Assembly: GCA_008694505.1 (NCBI GenBank)
Contig: VZDJ01007747.1
Coordinates: 30,484,574-30,548,573, forward strand
Source: Cyanoderma ruficeps
Taxonomy: Eukaryota > Chordata > Aves > Passeriformes > Timaliidae
Length of the DNA: 64,000 bases
Reading direction: 5' to 3'
Under the pieces are notes generated by a model. The model worked only from the letters and a program-made list of their open reading frames with translations, had not been told where the DNA came from and made no database searches. The stretch's first letter is position 1; each line of letters opens with the position of its first letter. Below are positions 52,001 through 64,000 of this stretch, in pieces. The position numbers and the translations under genes are program-made.

Positions 52001-55000
52001 CTGCTGAATGTCTCTCAGAATATGCATGCTTATCATGCCAACAGCAATAAAAGGCAGAAGGGCTTGAAAATGAAGTGGATTAGTTGCAATCTTATATTTA
52101 TGAATACAGAAAATATTTGCAGTTGCCCATGTGAAAGCAGGTGGCATTGTCAGTCCAATTCCAAATGCACACCTGTTCTCTAACTGGAAATTAGTCATCT
52201 TCAGTACAGAAGCCAAGAACTGGGTGGAAAAGGAAACTGAACACTTAACATTTGCTCTGTGTATACTAATGTCTGTGGAAATAGTTTAATTTTTCTCTAT
52301 CCTGTGAAATAAACTCAGTACGCTGTTTCTGAGGTAACAATTTTAATATTTTTTCATGGTTTTTTAAAAGTTTCCATTGTTAAAGCGCCCAGGCTCAGGG
52401 AAACTACTGAAATTATTTATTGAAAAGTTAAAATGAGAAAAAAGTGATCAATGCTGAAAACATATGCTCAGTCCAAAATGATAGATATTCACACCATTTA
52501 TATAAAAGTAAGCCTTTTTATGCCTGTATGGAATGTGATGTTTTCTTTTGATTTCAGATTCTTGGAGTGCTTGAGAATGTTACAGAAGTGATTATATATG
52601 TTTTAATACAATATTATTTTTAAACAGAATTTTGAGAACCTGGACTGTAGAAGTCAGTACGTTTTAAAGCACAGCCTCCTCATTTTACAAGTCTATGCAG
52701 TGAAATGAATGCTAAGATCATAAAGGACAGGATTAAATGTGTTATAAGTGCTGAATTGCTGCACAATCAGATAAAAAGAGTTAAAACAAATGTTCTTGGG
52801 GAAGAGTTTCTCATTGCTTATTCCTTTTAGACTTGAAGATTTGGCAAGCCTGCTCTGTAAGAATGCCTGCTGCCTCGAAAATAGCTTTTTCTTTTTTATT
52901 AGTCTAACTAAGGCACTGATTTATTGAGCCAGGGAAGGATAAGGCAGCTTTAGCTCTTCCATTAATGCCAGCTGTGGCCTATATCACATAATGTTGTGTG
53001 AATGCACAGCTTCATCCTATCATATCTGAGCTGCAACAACCCACAATCTTTGCCAGTAGTACCATAACTTCGTAGGAGTTATTTATGCCAGGTATCTCCT
53101 TGATTGTTTTTCTTTCTGTTTGTTTCTTTTCTCTGTGATATTTTTGCTTTAATTTTACACAAAGAGGCTAAAATTGAGGAAGGAAACAGGTATGTGTAAC
53201 ACTAGCAAGAAACAATACCAAAACACTTGCCTTATTATCTGTGATATGCTAAGGAATCTCAGAGAACAGGTAAGGGAAAAATGCTTTACATCACTGAATC
53301 TTAAAAATTATACTATGAAGACATCATGAAGAAATAAATACATAGTCTGCTCAATAGCAAATTTGTTTAAACATCTATTTGTGTATAGGAATTAATGCAT
53401 ATGATTCAAGAAGTTTTTAGTTACTAACCTTAGTATAATCCATGTCTACATGGCTTTTACACTAATGTATTCTGATGGTTGTTGGAAAATATTCTCATTG
53501 ACTTAGCTTCTGAGCACCAGATCCAGGACTGCTTGTGTTGGTGAGCCTCAGCCAAATTTCATATCAAGGTAACCCTCACTGACTGTCATGTCCTTACCAA
53601 CTACACTTAAACTTCTCAGTCAGCTTTTTGGTTTTTTGTGCTGTTTCAGTCAAAGGGAAAATAGTTTTTCTTTGCCTTGTAGGAAACAAGAATTCACCTT
53701 CCTCCCCCTCAGTCTTCAGGGCTTCTCTGGTGGTTTGTTTATCACCGGCAGAATGAATAACTGCCGTTATAGACTGTCACGGGTTTTTTTCTTAAAGGAA
53801 GGGATGATGTGTAAGTTGCTTTCTCGGCTAAAAATGATGCAGTGGGATGAAAGCCACTGTATCCAAATGGTTTTGCTTAGCTGCAATATTAGAAGTTTGT
53901 ATTTATTGGGATATTAAGTGAAGAACCCAGCTGGTTTGTCTACAAAGATAAATTAGAGAAAAACTCATATTTTTAGCTCAGTGTTTTTCTCAGTTAAAAT
54001 TTTTGAAAGTCTTAAATTCAGCTAGTCTTAGAAGATGGAAAATGTCAAAACTTAATGTCTGCATTGTAGTGAGGGCAGAGGTGGAGAGAAAATGTGCAGC
54101 ATGTTATTTCTTCACTTTTGACAACACCTGTTAAAGAAAATGTACTGAGAGTTATAGCTTATTAGAGCACTTCCAGGCTTTTCAGCTCAAACCTGCAGCA
54201 GTTGTACAGTTCTGTTACCTTGCAGGAAAGCCAGAAACAATTGCAGATGTGAATAAAATTGCATTTTATGTGGGTTTTTTTTTTTTCCTTGCAGTGTCAG
54301 CTCTTAAGATAAAGTGAGCTTTACCCTGTGGGAACTTACGTTGAGGGACAAGATGCTTTGTTCTACCGCAGTATTATAAGTCTCACATTATGTGTTGCAA
54401 ACTTTGCTACATTCTCTTCTTTGGTTTCTTTAAGTAGAACACTTGACATTTAACTTACTAAATTGTAAGGCTGTTAGCTTAGGCAGGGTAGCACATCTTG
54501 GCAATATTAGCAGCGTACACTAAAACAGTTCAGAAGTTGCAGGCTATGCATAGAACATCTTGATTGCCTGAGCAATGAAGTCAAGTGACATGGAATGGTT
54601 TGTGTTCCTATTTTGCAGGTTGTAAGAGACAATTCACATCCATATTACCCATCATAGTCACAGGACTGCCATACATACAAGCCATTTGATTACTTTTTGC
54701 ATCCTCACCAATTTCCCCCAAGGAAACTGCCTCCCTGTCCGAGGGTCACAAGTACTGGTAAGATCTTGTGTTGTTGGGAGCCCTTGACATGTTTGTGCTT
54801 GGTCCTGAAGCAATCTGCACAGATCCCTTGGCTGCCAGGAGTGGATTACTTATGGCCAGTGCTGAGTGTACATTCGATAAGATGACTCCAAGTTCAGAGT
54901 CTCTCACTATAGTCTGCTAAGCCCTTCAAAACCTGTGCAAAACCTCACATGAGCTTTACATCACCAGTGTGGGGGGATAGGAAATGCCAGGGTGCCCCTT

Positions 55001-57127
55001 TGTGCATTTCCCTGGGCAAGTGCTTGGCTCCTAGAAATGAACAAGGAAAGCCCATCCTCACTCACTGTCGCTTTGCTCTCGCCTTAGGCAATGTTCTCAG
55101 TGTATAGGAGCAGAGAGGACCTCAAAGGTATCTAGGATCCCTTCTGAAGCCTCAGCTTATCACTGTTTCACCCCAGGCACCCTGGAAGTTTTAAGCTTTT
55201 GTTTATAATGTTTAGAGGAATTGAATTTGCACTGAGAACTTCATGTTTTTATCCCAAACACACCCTGAGAACATATGATAGATAACACTTGACAGGACAA
55301 CAGCAACTTTTCCCTCTTCTTTCAATTCCCTTTAGTTACATTTCTCATCTCAGCATACTTCCATTCTATCCACACATAAATTTGAAATGGTTACCATACC
55401 TCTTAATAGGATGGAGTTACACAGTCACTAAGTAAATCATTACAGAAAGTGATAATAGCAAAAGCATTTGAGTTCTTTCATTATGTCTCCTGGAGTACTC
55501 ATTTAAAACTAGAATCTAACCCAGAACACAGTGCAATTCATTCTTCTTTCTGTTTCATACTGAGCTCAGACTTCAGTGAGACAGAATGGTTTATCAGCTT
55601 GAGGTGAGAGATAAATGTCATGAGGAGTAAAGCTTGGTAATAAAATATCACTTGTTTATTAGTTGGATGTTAAGGTATCTGTATGCATGGGTCGATGCAG
55701 CTGAATTAACATCTCTGGTTGGTTTCAGCTGTGAGGCTACAAAGAGAGGTGCCATTCTTTAGTTGTGGGTTCCAGATTGTTTCTTTCTTTAGAAACATCA
55801 TTAATAAGTCTTGATTTCCACTGTCTGCTGTTATGTTTTTGGAATAAATAGGTTTTTATATTATGCACATATGTTTGTACAAAAAAGCCCTGAGATTTCT
55901 TTCTGCAGCAATGTATTGGACGGTTGCTTCAGTAGGTTTTGTAAGCTACTTAAGTATAGTTTTAGAAAGGAGACACAGAAAATAATTTTTTTTCTGCATC
56001 TTATTTATGTTGTCACAAAATGAAGTACATTGACCTCAAGTAAAGCTCTCTAAGCTGTTTGGAAATGAATTCTTTAGCTAGAAATTTCTTCTAATGTTCT
56101 ATGCTCAAAGCTGATTCAATTTTTGTGATCCCAGATTATGGCTAAATGTCTCCATGTACAACTGCTGAAATAATTCATTGAGAAAAACATGAGTTTTCAA
56201 TCAGAACAAATAAATTATTCATATTTCCATATTTTGCTAAATAAATTGTTTGATAAATTGAACAAACTGGTTGTATTTCTTGCTAGAAACAGAGATATTA
56301 TTTGATATGATTTGGGGAAGGAGTCTTTTTTGTATACTGATTTGGTATAACTTTCATTTCATAGCTGAGCAAATTTTAAAATTAACTTAGCCTACCATAT
56401 AATACTTCTTTATGAAAAGGGAAAATTATTTTCACAATATGGAAAATTTATGTTGTTTATTTTGGAACTGCTTTTGAAACCTCAATTCATATTGAGCAAT
56501 AGTTACCCAGTGGGACCACTTAATTAAGGAGCACCTGGCTCAGAGCTCCAAAAGTGAGACTTCTATTTATATCATAAATCAAATAGAAATTAAGCAGTCC
56601 AGTAAGGTCTTAAAGATGCTTGAAACTAGAAACTGTAGGAAACTTACATTTGATTTTTTTTTTCATATTGATAATATCCTTTCCCACTTTAGCTGAGGCA
56701 AAGAATTAAGATGGATTTTGAGAAGATAATGCTGATAAGACATTTGTTTATGTGTTGGATACATGCTGGGTAATGCATTTTGTCAAATAGGCATAATCTT
56801 TCAATGGTCTTAAATGTTTTCTTTACTCTCTTCACATCTTGCCCCACAAGCACTCTGTGCTGTTCCATTCATCACCCCTCAGTATTACAAGCAAAAATCA
56901 CTTGTGATGTGCACATCTATGAATTTAAATGCCATGGCCGGTGAAGGTGGAGTTTAATGCTAATTTTGGTGGCCTCAGGAATACAGACGTAGTAATGAAA
57001 ACAAATCATTGTGATAACTGAGGTGGTTATTTAAATGCCATAAAAGTTCTTCCTATTCATATGATATGTTTCCTATAAAAATCACTGAATTTCCTCTAGG
57101 TTTTAAATAAAGGAATAATTACTTTGG

Positions 57128-57142
57128 CCAGCAGGGAGCAGC
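57128..57142 (+). promoter_or_regulatory. CTCF-like motif
   Basis: CCAGCAGGGAGCAGC agrees with the CTCF core CCASYAGRKGGCRSY at 14 of 15 positions (A instead of one G). Its orientation is opposite to the site at 1335. Sequence match only. Confidence 0.35.
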
Positions 57143-58074
57143 AATGATATACTTTATAAGGACTTGAGCCAGCCCTTGCAAAATCCTATTACTGGCATGA
57201 GTGACAAATAATATTGGGTATTATTTTCCTGATTTATGGGAAAACATCTGTTGAAATTAATGCAACAATAGGAAAATATGCCCCCATTTAGTTGAATTCT
57301 TTTATAGAACCTCTTAGTTTAAAATGTTTTCTATTTAATTTCCTGTCTGTATGAAAGTTACAAAGATTTATGACTTGAACTGTGTGTAAGTCACCCTAGT
57401 CCTTAGTAGGTGATTGTTTTCACACTGATCTGAAAATTTGCTCTGGAATTTCACTGATTGTGTTGGGCATTGTCTGTATTTTAATCTTACACTTAATTTT
57501 CAGCCCCATAAATGTCAATTGAATTTTTTGTTCCATTGACTTACAGGAAGGGTTTCACCATGCTTGTGACATATATATTAAAAAATCAATATAAAGAGGT
57601 TACTAAGAGGGGGTGAAAAATTCTAACTCTCTATTTTAGTTTTCTTTTGCTGTCTGTTCACAAAGATACTTTGCAATTTTACAGACATTGCATAGGAAGC
57701 ATGAGAACATCTTTTTCCTCTGCTAGGACATTCTAACAATGCTGTTTCCTGTTCTGGCTCTGTGGCTCTTCCATGTTTGTGTAGCAGTACTCCAGAACAA
57801 ATTAAAACAACCCTTTTTTAATCAAGCTTTTTGCTTTACCCTGAAAATGGAAAAAAAGAAAAAGTGCAATTTTACCTTCCATCTTCTGATGGGACTACTA
57901 TGAGAAGTAGTAAAGAGTATTAACAGTGCCACTGCTGTTACTTTTTGAAAGAAAGTGGGATTTCTGTTGGTTGTCCCAGTGTTGTTTACATGTTGTGTAT
58001 ACATTAGCATTTTAGCTCAAATCGGGACAGTGGTTCAGGAGTGAACCTTCTATTCCTGCCACCACATAGAGCAG

Positions 58075-58663
58075 TGCAGTGGTGCGGTGCTGCTCTCAGG
58101 GAACTTGTGTCCCGTTTCTGGCTGGCTCGAGCACCGACGCCGCAGTATCGGAACGGTTCGGTGTGCTGAGATACTCCCCCCATCCTGTGGGTTCTTGCCT
58201 TCGGCAGAAGCGTGAACAGTGGTGAGGAAGAAGGGAGGACTCCTGTGAGAAATTCAGCTGGGGTTTATTAAGCGCTTGCAGGACTTGTACTCACCCAGAG
58301 AGAGCCCATAAAAGCGGCTTCTTCTCTCTGTCCAGCACCGTAAGTATGGGGATGGGGAAATGGGAAGGGGACAGCTTGGAACCAATCCAGAAGGGGAAGG
58401 GAGTGACCCAGAACACAAAGGACAATCAATAGAACCAATCAATACATTGTGGGGGGGAAGAAGCGGAGACTCTGCCAATCACTTCCAGATATCAGGGCAA
58501 GGCTGTAAGGTGATGGACAGGACCCATAATTGTGATTGACACTGGCCAATCACTTGGGAGAAACCAAGAAGGGTTTAACATGGGGTACATGGGACAAACC
58601 ATTGTAAAACAAAGAACAGATGTTTACCAGAGAAACTGGTAAACTCAAAAACGCGCCACAACA
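58075..58663 (-). mobile_element. Solo LTR, ERVK-like endogenous retrovirus
   Basis: A 589-bp element is flanked by an exact 6-bp target duplication, GAGCAG at 58069-58074 and 58664-58669. It begins TGCAGTGGTGCGG and ends CGCGCCACAACA, so its ends form an imperfect inverted repeat in the TG...CA style. Read on the minus strand it has LTR order: a U3 with four inverted CCAAT boxes (+ strand CCAAT at 58382, 58435, 58475, 58546), a TATA-like CTTTTATGG (58306-58314), AATAAA (58264-58269) just downstream, then U5. A 6-bp duplication is typical of ERVK/beta-like viruses. No internal viral genes remain, so it arose by LTR-LTR recombination. It is antisense to KCNIP4. The family name needs a repeat library. 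Confidence 0.88.
58622..58644. repeat. Hairpin at the U3 end of the LTR
   Basis: GTTTACCAG and CTGGTAAAC are perfect 9-bp arms around AGAAA, close to the outer (5', minus-strand) end of the ERVK-like LTR. It may be a protein-binding palindrome in U3. Confidence 0.75.
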
Positions 58664-58669
58664 GAGCAG

Positions 58670-61600
58670 TCTTTATTTCATAGTCATATTGCTCTCAGAG
58701 GGTGTGGGACTAAAATACGTGTTCCTGACACTAATGAATATTCAGTTCTGGGAAATGCTGCATGGAGTTCTGAGCAAAAATCCTGTCAAACATATGAATT
58801 AAGTTGTACCTAGAAACAACATCCCCTTGCTGCACCAAGCTGAGGCCACTCTGGGTGAGGGTGGCCAGGCTGCTTCCTGCTCACTTACAACTTTCAAAGG
58901 AGCTTGAGTGGCAGCAACACCCCCCTGCCTAGGCTGAGTCATCTCTCTGTTACTGCCTGAATACTGTTGTGCCGGAAACTCCAAAGTCTAGATTAGAAAT
59001 GCTGCTTGAATTTAGGTTACAGTGCTGGAGAGCCATAGTACAATGTGAATGGCACTAGTTCTCCCCTTTTTTGACAGTTTGCTTGTATGAAGTTCCCTTT
59101 GCTTCAGTTTTTCTATTGCAAAATAGGAGCAATTGTGTCATAGAGATTTTATAAAAATAAATTTGATGATGTTTATGAAGCACTAAGGTCCTATCATGAT
59201 AAACTCTACACAAACTAATGCGGAAAGCATTATTCCCCTCCTTCAGAGCAGGTCTTAAGTAGTGTGCAACGAATTAGTTATGAGACCACAGACTGGATAA
59301 ACATGGGGAAAGAAAATATTATATAGCTCTTCATTTAATGAGTACCATCCCTTCTGTAAATGTAATGAAAAAGGTCTTAAAAGAAAATAATGAAATCTTG
59401 TAATTAAAGATTGTATCAGCACTCATGCCCAAAGCACCTGGCTTAGAATTCTATGGGTGATTTAATTCTGACATTACATCACATGATGAAATGATACTGC
59501 AACCTATGTATCATTCTTTAAACATACTGTTTTACTGCAATGCATGTAAATTAGGAGTAGAAGAGGTTTAATTATGATTAAATTGTAATTCTTGCAGTTT
59601 ATTTATTTTTATTTAATTTTTTGGAGTATTATTAAGAAAAAAGAGAACAATTTCATGAATCAGCTGTCCATTCATCTTAACATTAAATATAAGGATATTC
59701 CTACTGTCATTGTCGTAACTATTGTCCCAGCAGTATTTGTATTGAACCAATACATTCATGCTTTGCTAGGCAGAAAACACTGATAGAATGAGCTACACTC
59801 AGAGATGGGGAGATTACTGCCTTTACATGTAGCAAGAACAAACCTTAGAAAAGGAGATATTAAAAATGGAGGCTAATAAAAAAAAAGAGCTGCATGCAAA
59901 TGTCATGTTCACTCTGACAGTGGATTTCCTTTAATTAAATTAATTGTATTTCTGGGGAGAGTTCTGTGCAGAAAGACTTAGCTATATAGGATTTAATAAA
60001 GGAGAAAAAAAAAGATGAACAAGGATGTTAAATATTGGATAAGAGGAGAGTATCGTGGGCCACCAGACAGTGAATGAATGAGGGAAAGGGAGCAGATAGT
60101 CCTCACCACAGAGAGTTAACAGGGAGAAAGTTATTCTTCAGCATCTTTTGTAACTTAACTTTCTGTGTGGTTTTGAAATTAGTTTCTTGACTCTTCCAAG
60201 TTCTGATTAACATTTTATTTCCAATTCCTTAATACAGAGTGTAAACATAAAATTCTCTTAAAAGAAGAAGTTTAAATGGCCACATTTGCTAGTCTGCCAC
60301 TTGCGCAAGGTTCTGCATGCAAATTTTTATGCACACCCCCAGTGTGATACGAATAACAATACAGATAAGGGGATGATTAAGCATGAAACCACATTTTTTA
60401 CCTTACTTTTCAATTTCCATGTTTTCAGGCATTATTTAAATAAATAGGGCTGTTGCCTGTATCATTTCAATTTCTGCCTTGACAGGATACCAGAGCACTG
60501 GGGCTGACTTCTACACCTGCCTTGGACAGGCTCTGTGTGCACATCTTGCTACCCTGTACATCCCCCAGCTGGTTTCTGCCTTGTGGGAGATCTCACTAGT
60601 GTCTGCTTCAGGCAGCTTTGAAAACCTCCCTTGTGTTACAGACAGAGAAATTTTTAAATTTTTTTATTATTATTATTATTTTGACCAAATGAGCCTGTTG
60701 AGGATGTGATATGGAGAGAGATGCCAGTGGTCGTCAGCAGAGATTGCCACAGCACTATCTATATGTGGCTTTCTCAGCATGAATGAAATCATAACTAATA
60801 TAGCACCTAAAATGAACTTTCTCCACACCCAGTGTCAAGGCCACCCTGTGTTTATCTTGATTCTCTGCTTTTTCACCTGGCTGGACGCCTCTGAAGTTTA
60901 CCCAGAAATGGAATGGCAGCCTGCAATGATGTGTTGTGTGCTTCCTCTTTGTGCAGATACTCTGAAGCAATTGAGATATCTCACAGAGTTATCTAATCAG
61001 ATTTTCTTACTTTTTTTTTTTTTTCCCCTTACCTGGTTGGAATGCTTATTTCAGCTTGATTTTAAAAAGTCGTGTCTAAATCTAGATTCTGATAAATGAA
61101 ATCTGTGAAAACTGCCCTGGAAGTCAGGCTACTATTTTGGGTCAAGGATCAACATGTCATTCTTTTTACTAGGATATATTTTAAAGACATTAGTGGTTTG
61201 TTTGCATCTGTTTTATTTAAAGTGACTTCACATCAGGATCTCCAAATGTTTACATAGACAGTGCTTTACAGTGCTTTTTTCTAATACTAGTTAATACTTT
61301 TTTTTCAAATGTATTACTGGAAAGACAACTGTGAGGATAACCTTGATAATACTATGCATCTACTTTCTGAAACACATTGCTTATTATAATTCGTATCTAT
61401 ATTAATTTTAATGGGTGCAATTATGTTACTGATAATTAATAGTGGACTGTATTTCTTATTAGTTGTATATTTTTAAAATGAATATTGCTATAATATTGTA
61501 AATAAACTGTGGAAAATTTTTGTACTTACCATGGGGTTGCCTACAAATAAATACTATTCTTTTTAGATTACATTTCACATATGTCTGTTGAGAAATGTAT

Positions 61601-62631
61601 TAAAATAATACTATAATAATTTTCCTTTTGAATAGCTTATGACTTACTCTTTCTAATGCTTATACTTTTTTCTTAATCTGCCTTCACAAACTGACTTTGT
61701 CATTTGTTTCTATTTCATATTTTAGTTCCTCCTCGCAGCTTTTCATTCTGCAAAAGAATGAGCAAACCACCATGATTTACTTTAATCTTTAGCCTATTAA
61801 ATCTTGCACTTGAAGGTCAGATTTAAGTACAGGCAAATCTATGTTTCTTTAATAAACTTTAATTCTACAAACAAAATGTGATTGAAACTAAATTGTAGTA
61901 GGATTTCATTTTAGAATTTCTTTCTTCTTCATCTAGTAAATATTGGTTGAAGGGAGGATAATGAGAATTTGAACTTACTTGTTCCCCAGAGTGCAGGCAT
62001 CTTTTTCATATGGCTTTGTTAGAATGTTACAAGGAGATAGTTGGTGAAAACAGTAAAACTATAAGATTGTAGCAGAAAAATAAAAAGTCAGTGAAAGGTA
62101 ATAGAAATCATTAGCAGCATGGGGAAGGTTTCAGTATAAAGGAAGATGTGGAGAAACCTACTATTTACTGTATTTAAATTTGAAAAAGGAAAACTTTCCC
62201 AGATTTAAAATTTTAAATCAAGAATTCATTCCTTTCAAGGAAAACTGAATGGGAATTTTAAGTTTAATTAAAAAAGGATTGGCTGTAATGTATTATGTGT
62301 TAAGAAAACCTAACAGAATTATAAGTGATAGCTCCAATGAGAGAACTGTGGGGGAAAAACCCCAAACCTACTAATAGTGCTTTTCAAAGCAATTTCTATA
62401 TTACAGGTAGGATATGGGAAGAAAGAATACAGAAAAGTTCAGAGAAGGCTTTGAAAAGTTTTTAAACACATCTAGTATAAGCATCTAGGAATATTCTTCA
62501 GCCTAACTATTTATTTCTTTAAGTCATCAATGGGAATCCATTAGACCAATACTGACTATTTTTGGAACAAAAATACTGTAAGCAATCCTAATGAAGTTTA
62601 AGAATCTCAGTGTTACCAGAAACTTCTATGC
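58670..62631. other. Intronic stretch, no gene seen
   Basis: AT-rich intron with a small (ATT)n run near 60663-60681 and a T-run near 61009-61023. A somewhat GC-richer part at 60480-60640 has no recognisable identity. Confidence 0.6.
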
Positions 62632-62656
62632 GATGGATGGATGGATGGATGGATGG
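62632..62656 (+). repeat. (GATG)n microsatellite running into a gap
   Basis: Six exact GATG units plus one base end abruptly at the N run, so the array length is unresolved. Confidence 0.95.
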
Positions 62657-62686
62657 NNNNNNNNNNNNNNNNNNNNNNNNNNNNNN
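62657..62686. other. Assembly gap (30 N)
   Basis: Thirty unresolved bases directly after the GATG array, most simply more of that array. Confidence 0.99.
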
Positions 62687-64000
62687 TTAGGGGAAAAATG
62701 CAAATGTTGCTCTGAAAAAAAAATCTTTTCCTTTGTGCTGTGTGAAGCAGACAATGCTGAGAGTCAACAGGTGTGTCAGAGGACAATTGGGAGCACCTGC
62801 TTCCCAATTCATGGTTTTGTCTGGGCTGCAGCTGGTTTGGGGGTTGTGGCTCACAGGTTTGCTCTGGAGGCTTTGGCGGTCCCAGCTGTCTGCAGGGGAC
62901 AGACTGGCTTCAGCCAGGCACAGTGCTGTACAGAACAGGGAAGAGTCCTTCAGTGTCAGAGGTGAGTGAAATTGGTGTATATTTCAGTCTGTGGCTGAAC
63001 CAGAGGTTGGCTGCATGGTGCCAGAAGTTGTCATGTTTTTGGAAAATGGATAAAATAGGCTTGAATTTTTGCTGTGGGGGAAAAGATGAGCCTCTACAGC
63101 TCTCAAATCTAGTTCCTTATTGGTATGTATTAGGTGAGGGTGGGATGGGCTAACTCTCATGGGAAATAAAAGAAGTAATCTCTGTATTACCTTCTAATAG
63201 AGCAGTTTATATAAACGTATATAGTTCATCTATTTAGCTGCAGCCATCTGTGATGCTGATGGCATCTGGCTATGCCTTGAACCCCGAGGAAAGGTAGGAT
63301 TGGAAATATTTTGTCTTCAGTACTTAGTGTTGGGCTGTTCAACTAAACTTTGACTAGCTTAGTGAACCTGTCTAAATGTTCAGTGTGATTCTCTGGTTTT
63401 GTGTGAGTTGTCTTGGTGGATACAAAGGCAACTCAGGTTTAAAAACCTTCCCCTGGTCTCAAAATGCAGCAGATGCTGGATACAAAATCAATGTGGGTTT
63501 CAGGCTTCAAAAGAAATATTCTCAGAAGTTTATTATAGGGAAATAGTTTGAGTTATTGGGGCAGAGAAACCATTTGGTGAAAAGGAAGTGAAGCTGTCAA
63601 TTCAGAAGCAAGGCTGTAGAGAGTGTTGATGGTGGAGCTGTGGGATGGAGGAAGAATAACTTACAGTGATGCAGCTGTGTATCTCTGAACTAGAAATACT
63701 CCAAGAATTTACTTCTTTACCTGAATTTTGCTAGTTTTTCTACTTTTTTCTAGTTCTGAAGTGAAATCTTAAATCTCTTAAAGGGCATATACAAACTCAC
63801 ATGTGCTGCTGCAATGTGTTAAAATATCAGAATATTTGTTTACATGCTCAGGCTGCTCTAATTAAATTTAAATCTGCTTTAGAAGGATTTAATTGGAGTA
63901 GAGCTAATGTTCTGCAGAGGATATCTGTTTACATTGTTCTTGACATAAACATGTGTTCTTAAGTTGTCAATTTCAGTTAAGATCTTATCTGGGAGTGTTT
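62687..64000. other. Intronic stretch, no confirmed gene
   Basis: It contains a hairpin with 8-bp arms (AATTGGGA at 62785-62792, TCCCAATT at 62802-62809). A moderately GC-rich open part follows, passing a donor-like AGAG/GTGAGT at 62961-62962. No acceptor or homology supports an exon, so I leave it as intron. Confidence 0.5.

Larger units (their letters stand above)
45716..58068. other. Intronic stretch, no gene seen
   Basis: About 12 kb of AT-rich intron. It holds an A-rich run with one ambiguous base (48022), the 13-bp-arm hairpin at 49050-49080, an unexplained minus-strand open frame near 51944-52198 and a CTCF-like site at 57128. No exon or complete transposon is supported. Confidence 0.6.

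Noticed and set aside
55095..55140. Possible ancient CR1 piece (GAGAGGACCTCAAAGGTATC)
   Set aside because: Only one short CR1-like phrase is present, with no further consensus blocks in order.
24000..64000. Search for other KCNIP4 alternative first exons or the first EF-hand exon
   Set aside because: No frame resembling the known alternative N-termini or the shared SVEDELE-type exon start was recognised by eye. A profile search would be needed to exclude them fully.

Overview
The window is vertebrate nuclear DNA and most probably comes from a bird. It is AT-rich and almost free of coding sequence. It carries four CR1-type LINE 3' fragments, some with the CR1 tail (AGAATCATAGAATC / ATTCTATGATT-like), and two retroviral LTRs of the kind common in songbird genomes. 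A passerine is an inference from the LTRs. It is not proven.

The one gene I can name is KCNIP4 (Kv channel-interacting protein 4) on the + strand. An alternative first coding exon at 23889-23988 encodes the hydrophobic N-terminus of the KChIP4a isoform (the K-channel inactivation suppressor, KIS, segment). It ends in a good splice donor. It sits at the downstream edge of a roughly 0.7 kb CpG-rich promoter (about 23100-23830). That promoter contains two GC-rich tandem repeats, a near-ideal RFX X-box palindrome (23466-23479) and two linked upstream ORFs just before the start codon. The EF-hand body of the protein is not in the window, so 23989-64000 is read as the beginning of a very large intron. 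The first 23 kb are either 5' flank or an intron of longer KCNIP4 transcripts that start further upstream.

Layout: 1-2.6 kb is non-coding with a CTCF-like site. 2.66-3.0 kb is an unexplained 111-codon open segment behind a strong acceptor-like pyrimidine tract. 3-11.6 kb is non-coding. 11.6-12.5 kb is a minus-strand solo LTR. 12.5-22.7 kb is non-coding. 22.7-22.9 kb is a CR1 fragment. 23.1-24.0 kb is the KCNIP4 promoter and exon. 24-64 kb is intron, with a 218-bp-period tandem duplication (26.7-27.1 kb), CR1 fragments at 28.3, 33.9 and 45.3 kb, a sized assembly gap in G/T-rich repeat (32.2 kb), a well-bounded ERVK-like solo LTR (58.1-58.7 kb, 6-bp target duplication) and a GATG microsatellite running into a second gap (62.6 kb).

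I found no tRNA, rRNA, CRISPR or other gene system. Most other open frames look like chance ORFs in AT-rich DNA or shadows of repeats. The most interesting items are the uORF cascade and X-box at the KCNIP4a promoter, the candidate exon at 2660 and several perfect inverted repeats.
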